A stretch of DNA of 8,366 nucleotides from Nitrospinota bacterium. Lineage in GTDB: Bacteria; Nitrospirota; Nitrospiria; Nitrospirales; UBA8639. The stretch is taken from positions 1-8,366 of the forward strand of contig JADFRB010000059.1 of NCBI GenBank assembly GCA_022561525.1, given 5' to 3'. Position numbers and translations under genes: made by a program. This document shows positions 1 through 6,232 of this stretch, one piece after another. Each line of letters opens with the position of its first letter. Positions within the stretch are counted from its first letter, which is position 1. The notes under the pieces were generated by a model that was not told the DNA's origin, did not search any database, and saw only the letters and a list, made by a program, of their open reading frames with translations.

Positions 1-33
1 ACCTCATCCCGCGTTGGGTGCGGCGGAGCTGCA

Positions 34-240
34 GCCCCGAATCGGCTTTTCGGCGAGGGCTGTTTGAGCGGAGCGAGTTCCCTCGCCATCTTATTCGGGG
101 CGGAGGCGGAGGGACCCCGTAGAGCCTGCTCTTAGCAGGGTCGAAGGGGACGCGCACAGGCGAAAATGGTTTTTGGCACTTTTGCCGAAACAAAAGTGCC
201 TCGTCGCGCGGGGACGAAACCCCGCATAAAAATGGATGTT
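34..240. repeat. Hairpin-rich repeat-like intergenic element
   Basis: This non-coding stretch contains at least four strong inverted repeats in about 190 bases. (1) GCCCCGAAT (34-42) pairs with ATTCGGGGC (93-101) and encloses a nested GGCGAGGG (52-59) / CCCTCGCC (80-87). (2) CCTGCT (125-130) pairs with AGCAGG (134-139) across a 3-nt loop. (3) GGCACTTTTG (175-184) pairs perfectly with CAAAAGTGCC (191-200) across the loop CCGAAA. (4) GCGGGG (208-213) pairs with CCCCGC (220-225) across the loop ACGAAA. The pairings are read directly from the sequence. From memory, the module with GGCACTTTTG, CCGAAA and CAAAAGTGCC resembles an interspersed intergenic repeat seen in diverse bacteria, but copy number cannot be judged here. 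No T-tract follows hairpin 3 or 4, so they are not classical terminators. Open frames crossing this region have no recognisable protein content. The exact ends are uncertain. Confidence 0.6.
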
Positions 241-244
241 TTTG

Positions 245-273
245 TTGAGGGTCTGAGCCCCCTTTGCTAGAAT
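245..273 (+). promoter_or_regulatory. Predicted sigma70-type promoter for phoH cluster
   Basis: TTGAGG (245-250) as a -35 box is separated by 17 bp from TAGAAT (268-273) as a -10 box. A TG one base before the -10 (265-266) makes it an extended -10. This is the best promoter-like match upstream of phoH and would start transcription near 280, giving a leader of roughly 35-40 nt. The -35 box lies directly against the right edge of the hairpin-rich element, so that element may supply part of the promoter. The match is by eye only. Confidence 0.55.
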
Positions 274-296
274 GCCGCTGCGGTGTTTTCTAATCC

Positions 297-302
297 AGGA
301 GG
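297..302 (+). promoter_or_regulatory. Shine-Dalgarno for phoH, unusually distant
   Basis: A perfect AGGAGG lies 15 nt upstream of the GTG start at 318, which is longer than the usual 5-10 nt. The reading frame is closed by TAA at 291-293, and no ATG, GTG or TTG occurs in frame between that stop and 318. GTG at 318 is therefore the first available standard start, and the long spacing appears genuine. Confidence 0.5.
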
Positions 303-317
303 TTTCCAAAGTCTCAC

Positions 318-1295
318 GTGCGTAAAGTCAAACTTCGTGAAGGGGTGGACCTCGCTAATCTCTTTGGACCGCAGGATATGCATCTCCGGTTGATTGAGGA
401 TGGCTTGCAGGTCCGGGTATCTGCGAGGGGTGATGAAGTCACTCTCGAAGGTCAGCCGGAGGCGGTTGGACGTGCCGAACACCTTCTCTGCGAGTTGGCT
501 GAACGGACGATCGGGCGGCGTCAATTAAAATCCGAAGACGTTACCCGGGCACTTAAAGCCACGGAAATTGACGCTCCTCCCAAGGCCGAATTTCTCGATC
601 CTGTCCCTATCTTTATTCCCAAAGGGTCAGTTGTTCCGAAGACCCCCACTCAGCATTTGTACATCGAAGCGATTCAAAAACATGATTTGGTCATTGGGAT
701 TGGTCCGGCGGGAACGGGCAAGACATATTTGGCCATGGCCATGGCCTTGGGCGCATTGATGAGAAAAGAGGTGAGTCGGATTGTGTTGGCGCGGCCTGCG
801 GTCGAAGCTGGTGAGCGTTTGGGGTTTTTACCGGGGGACATGTACGCAAAAGTCCATCCATATTTACGACCGCTGTATGACGCGTTGTATGGCATGATGG
901 ATACGGATCGGGCGAATCGGTTGATAGAGCGTGGAGACATTGAGTTGGCCCCGCTGGCCTTTATGCGTGGACGGACTCTTAACGATGCATTCGTGATTTT
1001 GGATGAAGCCCAAAACGCCACGGCGGAACAGATGAAAATGTTTCTCACTCGGCTTGGGTCTAACTCAAAAGCCGTGGTGACGGGTGATATTACGCAAGTG
1101 GACTTGCCCCCGGATCGTACGTCGGGGTTGATCCAAGTGACTGAAATTCTTCGGGCGGTTGATGGAATCAAATTTATCTATTTTCACGAAGGAGATATTG
1201 TGCGGCATCGGTTGGTGCAAGATATTATTTTGGCCTATAACCAGTATGGGAATGAGGCTGGTAACGATCAGACAAGTTCCGACGAAACGAAATAA
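318..1295 (+). CDS. phoH: PhoH family ATPase (YbeZ-like)
   Basis: This is a 325-residue cytoplasmic P-loop ATPase of the PhoH/YbeZ family, a typical length for the family. Residues 1-90 form the poorly conserved N-terminal region, and the ATPase core runs from about 105 to 310. Visible motifs are the Walker A GPAGTGKT (129-136), the family block RPAVEAGERLGFLPGD (159-174), the Walker B FVILDE (225-230) and VTGD (254-257). The C-terminal HRLVQDII segment (297-304) is also typical of the family. The acidic tail 311-325 looks disordered. Known members are RNA-associated ATPases that partner the endoribonuclease YbeY, and ybeY is the next gene (80-bp gap, same strand), which supports the YbeZ assignment. 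It starts with GTG. Many bacteria place a 7TM-HD protein gene between phoH and ybeY; none is present here. Biochemical function in this organism is inferred. Confidence 0.95.
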   Translation: MRKVKLREGVDLANLFGPQDMHLRLIEDGLQVRVSARGDEVTLEGQPEAVGRAEHLLCELAERTIGRRQLKSEDVTRALKATEIDAPPKAEFLDPVPIFIPKGSVVPKTPTQHLYIEAIQKHDLVIGIGPAGTGKTYLAMAMALGALMRKEVSRIVLARPAVEAGERLGFLPGDMYAKVHPYLRPLYDALYGMMDTDRANRLIERGDIELAPLAFMRGRTLNDAFVILDEAQNATAEQMKMFLTRLGSNSKAVVTGDITQVDLPPDRTSGLIQVTEILRAVDGIKFIYFHEGDIVRHRLVQDIILAYNQYGNEAGNDQTSSDETK

Positions 1296-1375
1296 TTTTA
1301 TTTTTCCCTTCCTGAACGTTCGAAACCAATTTCTCAAAACCATTTAAATCCTTGACTTGTAGGATAGTGTGAACC

Positions 1376-1828
1376 GTGCCAGTGTTCGTTCATAGCCGGG
1401 TGCGTCATGTGCTGGTTCGAGAGGCTGCGGTCCGGCGTGTTGTTCAAAAGCTTCTAGCATCTGTGGGAGAGGCCGCCTCCGAGATCAGCATCGAATTCGT
1501 GGGCGATACTCGCATGCGTCGTTTGAATCGTGACTTCCGACAGAAAGACCGAACTACCGATGTGCTAGCCTTTGCCTGTCGAGAGGCCGGCGGTCCGGAA
1601 TCGCCGATGCTTGGAGATGTAGTGGTTTCAGTCCCTACAGCCATGCGGCAGGCGGTTTCTTTAGGACATTCGTTGAACGAAGAATTCCTTCGATTATTGA
1701 TTCATGGCCTGTTGCATGTAGTGGGGTATGATCACGAGCGAGGCACCAAGGAAGCTCAAAGGATGCGAGGCAAAGAAGAGAAGCTTTTGGCAGCGCTCAA
1801 ACCCTTCCCGAGATTGGTGAAATTGTAA
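1376..1828 (+). CDS. ybeY: Endoribonuclease YbeY (rRNA maturation factor)
   Basis: This is a 150-residue protein of the UPF0054/YbeY family, a single-strand endoribonuclease involved in 16S rRNA 3'-end maturation and ribosome quality control. The diagnostic zinc site H-G-L-L-H-x5-H is intact, with ligands H110, H114 and H120 inside HGLLHVVGYDH. The conserved segment NRDFRQKDRTTDVLAF (51-66) and the following LGDVVVS (79-85) are also present. The chosen GTG at 1376 has AGGA at 1361-1364, 11 nt upstream. A second in-frame GTG at 1382 is an alternative start. The TAA stop overlaps the ftsY ATG by one base (TAATG), which implies translational coupling. The arginine-rich composition fits an rRNA-binding protein. 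Identity is secure; the exact start is less so. Confidence 0.95.
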   Translation: MPVFVHSRVRHVLVREAAVRRVVQKLLASVGEAASEISIEFVGDTRMRRLNRDFRQKDRTTDVLAFACREAGGPESPMLGDVVVSVPTAMRQAVSLGHSLNEEFLRLLIHGLLHVVGYDHERGTKEAQRMRGKEEKLLAALKPFPRLVKL

Positions 1829-2733
1829 TGAGTTGGATTGAACGGCTTAAGGAAGGTTTAAATAAAACCCGCAAAGGCGTGCAACGCTCGCTGCTGCAGT
1901 TAGTCGGACAGGGGCATGATCCCGCGGTGTTAGAAGAAGTCGAGGCCTCGCTGTTGGGGGCTGATGTTGGTGTTCGCGCGGTGGATCGTTTGATGGAGCG
2001 CCTTCGCGATGAGGTGGGTGGGGATTCGATCCAGACATTGAAGGACACCCTTGTCGAGATTTTGGCGCCGGCTCAATCTGACTCGATAGAAACGGTGATT
2101 CGCTCAGGACCCAAGCCTTTTGTTATTTTGGGGGTGGGGGTAAACGGAGTCGGGAAAACCACCAGTATGGCGAAACTTGCCAGCCGGTTGAAACGTCAAG
2201 GATTAAAGCCCTTACTCGTTGCCGCGGACACCTTTCGTGCCGGGGCGATCGAACAATTGGAGATTTGGGGAAACCGGATTGGGGTTGATGTGATTAAGCA
2301 TCGACAAGGAGCCGATCCCTCCGCAGTGGTTTTTGACGGCTTGGCCGCAGCGAAGGCGCGTGGGATCGATGTGGTTCTCATTGACACCGCTGGTCGATTG
2401 CACACCAAAGTCAATTTGATGGATGAGTTAAAAAAGATGAAACGTATCCTCGATCGGGAACTGCCTGGCGCGCCGCATGAAGTGTTGCTCACCCTCGATG
2501 GAACCATTGGACAAAATTCGTTGGCTCAGGTGAAGCAGTTCCATGAAGCAATCGGAGTTACGGGATTGGCTTTGGCGAAGCTTGATGGTACGTCAAAGGG
2601 TGGAGTGGTGGTGGCTATTGCCCAAGAATTCGCGATTCCCGTGCGCCTCATTGGAGTGGGCGAACAGGAAGAAGATTTACAAGATTTTCACGCGCGGGAA
2701 TTTGCTGATGCCCTGCTCGAGGTTCAGGAATAA
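1828..2733 (+). CDS. ftsY: Signal recognition particle receptor FtsY
   Basis: This is the 301-residue SRP-family GTPase that docks SRP-ribosome complexes at the inner membrane. It consists of the NG domain only. A four-helix N domain occupies about 1-85, and the G domain follows. The G domain has the P-loop GVNGVGKT (104-111), DTFRAGAIEQL (134-144), DTAGR (186-190), the guanine-specificity motif KLDG (251-254) and the IGVGEQEEDLQDF closing block (275-287). The acidic A domain of E. coli FtsY is absent, as in many bacteria. The short basic amphipathic start MSWIERLKEGLNKTRK probably provides membrane contact. The usual LDATxGQN block reads LDGTIGQN (223-230), a small variation. The ATG overlaps the ybeY stop, and its own stop is followed immediately by the next ATG, so it sits in the middle of an operon. 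Confidence 0.96.
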   Translation: MSWIERLKEGLNKTRKGVQRSLLQLVGQGHDPAVLEEVEASLLGADVGVRAVDRLMERLRDEVGGDSIQTLKDTLVEILAPAQSDSIETVIRSGPKPFVILGVGVNGVGKTTSMAKLASRLKRQGLKPLLVAADTFRAGAIEQLEIWGNRIGVDVIKHRQGADPSAVVFDGLAAAKARGIDVVLIDTAGRLHTKVNLMDELKKMKRILDRELPGAPHEVLLTLDGTIGQNSLAQVKQFHEAIGVTGLALAKLDGTSKGGVVVAIAQEFAIPVRLIGVGEQEEDLQDFHAREFADALLEVQE

Positions 2734-4887
2734 ATGAAACGAGTTCTTATGGGGATGGGGTGGGGGCTGCTGGCTTGGGCTGGAGTTGGCGTGTCTGGTT
2801 ATGCCGCCGAATTGAAAATTCAGCATCATGAGTTGGTGGTGGAGCTTTACCCATCAAGCCATACGATCGTGGCACACGACACGATACAATTGGTTGGATT
2901 GCCTGAGAGTGAACCGATTATTCGTGTGAGTTTGAATCCCTCTCTTGACATTGAAGAGGTGTTGGTTGGAGGTGGACCCTTAAATTTTTGGGAAGAGGCG
3001 CTGTACTCTTCACCGGGCCGTGATGACTCCTCTGATTCTCAACTCACCCGAACTGTCGAAATTCGTTTGCCCTCCATGCCGGTTGATCGTGAGGCCTTAA
3101 GCCTGAGGATTTCGTACCGTGGACACATCAATGATCCGCCGCGAGCGGTGCCCGGTTTGCGTTTTGTGCGACCCGATAAGACCAACGGACATATCGGTGA
3201 AGAGGGCGTGTACTTAACCTCGGAAACCTCGTGGTATCCTGACATCCTAGGATCTTTGGCGACGTTTCATGTCACGGTCACACTCCCGAGTGATTGGCGC
3301 GCAGTCACCCATGGCCAGGAAGTGTCGTATGTGTCCCAAAGGAATACCTCAACGGCGGAATGGGTCGTCCGGTCCAATACGGAAGCGTTGACCTTGGCGG
3401 CCAATCGGTTCATGAAACAAGATCGACAATGGCATGGCATTGAAATTGCCACATATTTGTTTCCCGAGGATGACCATTTGGCTACGCAGTATTTGGACGC
3501 CATCGTTCATTACCTGGAATTGTACACGGAGATCTTGGGGCCGTATCCGTTTCCGAAGTTTGCGGTCGTCGAAAATTTTTTCCCGAGTGGGCTGGGCCTG
3601 CCGTCGTTTACGTTATTAGGAAGTCGCGTGATTAAGCGAAGGTACACGCAACCATATTCACTTGGTCATGAAGTGGTGCATTCGTGGATGGGCAATTCCG
3701 TGTTGAACCATTTTGAAACCGGCAATTGGGTTGAAGGTCTGACTACCTATCTGGCCAATTATTATTATGAAGAACGGTTCGAGGGGCATGAGAAAGCCAT
3801 GGCCCATCGCCGGCGAATGATGGTGGAGTATAGCTTGTACAGCCAGCCCGAAAACGACTACGCGGTGGTGAACTTTCATCATAAGGAAAATCGTGTGGAT
3901 AACGCCATCGGGTATCAAAAGACCGCGATGATTTTTCACATGCTGCGACGGCAGATTGGAGATGAGGCATTTTTCCGAGGTGTTCGCCAGTTGGTGGCTG
4001 AGTACACAGGTCGGTATGCCGGATGGAGTGAGTTGCAGCGCGTGTTTGAGCAGACGTCAAGATCGGATCTGTCCTGGTTTTTTATTCAATGGGTGGAACG
4101 GCCAGGAGCCCCGATGCTGGCTATTCAGGAAGCACGTGTTCAACCTGCTGCAGGCGAGGGTTTTTGGATTCGCCTTCGGGTGTCTCAGACTGGAGATTCT
4201 TACCGATTGCAGGTGCCCGTTGTCATTCAATTGGATCAAGAAAATGTCTATCGTGCGATTTTCGATCTGCGGGGGCACGATCAATTGGTGTCACTGTGGG
4301 TTCCAACGAAGCCCATTCGTCTCACACTTGATCCGGAGTATCAGACATTTAGACGGCTGAAGCGCAGCCAAATCCCGCCCATGTTGAATCTTTGGGTGAC
4401 GGATCGGCATCGAGCCGTGTCTGTGCCGCCAGCAGAATCGGATCAAGCGCTCTTTCAACCGGCCCTGGATCGAATTCGTTCCCAACAAGATGATGTCGTC
4501 TGGTTAGAGGGCATGGGTCACTCAACGAGTGTACAGTCTGTGTTAGCGTTTGGGCGGCCCAATCAGAACGCTGTGACAGCGGAGCTGCTTCGGTGGTGTG
4601 GGCCACGAATCACCGTGAATGAACGGGAAGTCACGATAGACGGGACAACCTTTTCTGGTGAAACTGTGGCTGTCCTCGTCAGCTGCGCGAATTCGAAACA
4701 TCCCGACCATGTTGGCACGGCATTTTTTGGTTTGGCCCCGGACGCGGTCAAACGCGTGGCGCGGCTCTTATTTTATTATGGATGGGATAGTTATCTTGTA
4801 TACAAAAATGGAACAGTGATTGCACGCGGTTCTTTTGCTCCCGACATACAAGAGTTAACGGTTGAGTTAGGGCCTGTGAAAGAATAA
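2734..4887 (+). CDS. Secreted M1-type zinc metallopeptidase
   Basis: This 717-residue exported protein has a gluzincin (M1 aminopeptidase-like) core. Residues 1-25 form a signal peptide (MKR, then a hydrophobic stretch, likely cut near GYA-A), so it acts in the periplasm or outside. An N-terminal beta region covers about 27-230, and the catalytic domain about 240-455. The zinc motif HEVVH is at 312-316, with third ligand E334 in GNWVEGLTTYL; the spacing is HExxH-17-E, one shorter than in classical M1 enzymes. Y394 in GYQKTAMIFHMLRR fits the catalytic tyrosine. The canonical GAMEN exopeptidase motif is not seen; its place holds ENFFPSGLGLPSFTLLG (280-296). Beta-rich segments follow. A C-terminal domain (about 550-717, ending with AFFGLAPDAVKRVARLLFYYG) resembles one found in other bacterial members of this subfamily. 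The start codon directly abuts the ftsY stop. Substrate is unknown. Confidence 0.88.
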   Translation: MKRVLMGMGWGLLAWAGVGVSGYAAELKIQHHELVVELYPSSHTIVAHDTIQLVGLPESEPIIRVSLNPSLDIEEVLVGGGPLNFWEEALYSSPGRDDSSDSQLTRTVEIRLPSMPVDREALSLRISYRGHINDPPRAVPGLRFVRPDKTNGHIGEEGVYLTSETSWYPDILGSLATFHVTVTLPSDWRAVTHGQEVSYVSQRNTSTAEWVVRSNTEALTLAANRFMKQDRQWHGIEIATYLFPEDDHLATQYLDAIVHYLELYTEILGPYPFPKFAVVENFFPSGLGLPSFTLLGSRVIKRRYTQPYSLGHEVVHSWMGNSVLNHFETGNWVEGLTTYLANYYYEERFEGHEKAMAHRRRMMVEYSLYSQPENDYAVVNFHHKENRVDNAIGYQKTAMIFHMLRRQIGDEAFFRGVRQLVAEYTGRYAGWSELQRVFEQTSRSDLSWFFIQWVERPGAPMLAIQEARVQPAAGEGFWIRLRVSQTGDSYRLQVPVVIQLDQENVYRAIFDLRGHDQLVSLWVPTKPIRLTLDPEYQTFRRLKRSQIPPMLNLWVTDRHRAVSVPPAESDQALFQPALDRIRSQQDDVVWLEGMGHSTSVQSVLAFGRPNQNAVTAELLRWCGPRITVNEREVTIDGTTFSGETVAVLVSCANSKHPDHVGTAFFGLAPDAVKRVARLLFYYGWDSYLVYKNGTVIARGSFAPDIQELTVELGPVKE

Positions 4888-4909
4888 CTTGGACACAATC
4901 GCGCCCAGA

Positions 4910-5008
4910 TTTGGGTCAGATTTGGACGCAACGATTGAGAAAAAACCGAGGCATAGCATGCCTATGTTGAGGGTTTTTCGATTGAGGCGCGTTCAAATCC
5001 GACCCGAA
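4910..5008. repeat. Long imperfect inverted repeat (hairpin) before tolB-like gene
   Basis: GGGTCAGATTTGGACGC (4913-4929) pairs with GCGTTCAAATCCGACCC (4989-5005) at 15 Watson-Crick positions plus one G-U, with a single mismatch. Three further pairs (one G-U) extend the stem to 4910/5008. Inside, GAAAAAACC (4939-4947) pairs with GGGTTTTTC (4971-4979) with one bulge, and AGGCAT (4949-4954) pairs with ATGCCT (4958-4963) over a 3-nt loop. An 8-bp direct repeat CGATTGAG (4932-4939 and 4979-4986) flanks the inner part, and CAGATTTGG is repeated in tandem (4906-4914, 4917-4925). It lies wholly in the 184 bp between the peptidase stop and the next start. It could terminate or process the upstream transcript or be a small repeat element. 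Confidence 0.6.
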
Positions 5009-5062
5009 GATGGGATGCGAGATGTTCAAGTTATTTTTTCACAGGCCCTAAGACGCAGCATG

Positions 5063-5067
5063 AGGAG
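5063..5067 (+). promoter_or_regulatory. Shine-Dalgarno fixing the start at 5072
   Basis: AGGAG ends 4 nt before ATG at 5072, and the encoded N-terminus from that ATG is a clean signal peptide. The longer in-frame reading from TTG at 4889 has no clear ribosome site and would translate straight through the long hairpin. ATG at 5060 is also in frame (MRRIMKRV) but its upstream sequence is weaker. Confidence 0.6.
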
Positions 5068-5071
5068 AATT

Positions 5072-6181
5072 ATGAAAAGGGTTCAAGCGATGACAGGGAT
5101 AGGATTGTTGGCGATGTGTTTCGTGGTCGTGCCTTCATGGTCTCATGAGACATTGGCATCGGAACCACAGGCTGGTGGACAATCATCTCACGCTCAGGAC
5201 TCCGAACGCCATTTGGCGAATATTCGGCAACTGACTGTTGGTGGAAAAAATGCAGAAGCCTATTTTTCGTTTGATGGGGATCGCTTGATTTTTCAATCGA
5301 CAAAAGACCCGGTAAGCCAAACCTTACAAGACTGTCACCAGATGTACGTTATGGATTTGAAAGGTGAAAATATCTATCGAGTCAGTACGGGATACGGGGG
5401 AACAACCTGCGGCTATTTCTTCCCCGGAGGACGACGAGTGCTGTTCTCGTCTACTCATATGACGGGGTTGCAATGCCCACCCAAACCTCAACGAGGTGCA
5501 CGATATCGTTGGGTGTTAGATGATTATGATATTTTTTCCGTGAAAATCGATGGCCGAGATTTGCAACGGCTTACCAGCTCACACGGATATGATGCTGAGG
5601 CGACCATTTCTCCTAATGGACGGACCATGGTCTTCACCTCTGTCCGAGATGGGGATATTGATCTCTATACCATGAATATTGATGGCTCTGGCGTGAAGAG
5701 ATTAACGAACGAAGTGGGGTATGAGGGAGGCGCGTTTTTCTCACCTGATAGCAAACGGATTGTGTATCGCGCTCAACACCCCAAGACCCCTGAAGAATTG
5801 AAGGCCTACAAAGATCTGTTAGCCCAAAACCTGATTGAGCCAGGCAATCTCGAACTCTTTGTCATGAATGCGGACGGATCCGAGAAACGGCAAGTGACAT
5901 TCAATGGAGCCTCAAACTTTGCACCCTATTTTTATGTTGACGGACGACAAATTATTTTTTCTTCGAATGTGTCCGATCCTCCGGATGGCAAGAGCCGGCC
6001 GGCGTTTCAGTTACATCTCATCAATGATGATGGAACGGGCATGGAACAGATCACGTTCAAGGGGCACTTCAATAGCTTCCCGATGTTTTCTCCCGATGGA
6101 AAACTGTTGGTGTGGGTGTCGGACCGAAACACCACGACCCGCGACGAATTTAACGTGTTCCTTGCCGATTGGGTTCCGTGA
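5072..6181 (+). CDS. Exported TolB-like beta-propeller protein
   Basis: From ATG 5072 this encodes 369 residues. Residues 1-29 look like a signal peptide (MKR, hydrophobic 8-20, likely cut near TLA-S), so the product is probably periplasmic. The rest is built of TolB/PD40-type blades with the recurrent S-P-D-G-x-x-hydrophobic-x-F-x-S signature: FSFDGDRLIFQS (65-76), FFPGGRRVLFSS (116-127), ISPNGRTMVFTS (179-190), FSPDSKRIVYRA (223-234), FYVDGRQIIFSS (287-298) and FSPDGKLLVWVS (339-350). Interblade motifs such as DLYTMNIDGSGVKRLT (197-212) and ELFVMNADGSEKRQVT (261-276) are typical. Three cysteines remain after signal cleavage (88, 113, 135). True TolB has a distinct N-terminal domain and sits with tolQRA/pal; neither is seen here, so the name tolB is not justified. 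Such propellers usually bind proteins or glycans; the partner is unknown. Confidence 0.85.
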   Translation: MKRVQAMTGIGLLAMCFVVVPSWSHETLASEPQAGGQSSHAQDSERHLANIRQLTVGGKNAEAYFSFDGDRLIFQSTKDPVSQTLQDCHQMYVMDLKGENIYRVSTGYGGTTCGYFFPGGRRVLFSSTHMTGLQCPPKPQRGARYRWVLDDYDIFSVKIDGRDLQRLTSSHGYDAEATISPNGRTMVFTSVRDGDIDLYTMNIDGSGVKRLTNEVGYEGGAFFSPDSKRIVYRAQHPKTPEELKAYKDLLAQNLIEPGNLELFVMNADGSEKRQVTFNGASNFAPYFYVDGRQIIFSSNVSDPPDGKSRPAFQLHLINDDGTGMEQITFKGHFNSFPMFSPDGKLLVWVSDRNTTTRDEFNVFLADWVP

Positions 6182-6232
6182 GGAATAGGTGGGTTTGAAC
6201 TCCGTGTTACCTACTGATTCAATGGGGGGGCC

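Noticed and set aside
1..135. Open plus-strand frame from position 1 to a TAG at about 135
   Set aside because: It runs through the inverted repeats, has low-complexity Gly/Ala/Glu-rich content and no recognisable domain. It is better explained as repeat-like non-coding DNA.
175..200. 10-bp perfect hairpin as an intrinsic terminator
   Set aside because: No run of T follows the stem on either strand. It fits a repeat element better.
91..309. Small minus-strand frame upstream of phoH
   Set aside because: It covers the hairpin cluster and the phoH promoter, and its product looks like translated repeat with no family resemblance.
1296..1375. TTGACT at 1352-1357 as a -35 box for a separate ybeY promoter
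   Set aside because: No acceptable -10 box lies 16-18 bp downstream (the GTG start is reached first). The palindrome GAACGTTC at 1314-1321 is too short to call an operator.
5025..5054. TTCAAG / TAAGAC pair (18-bp spacing) as a promoter for the TolB-like gene
   Set aside because: Both hexamers match poorly and the -10 would leave almost no leader before the ribosome site. Not strong enough to annotate.
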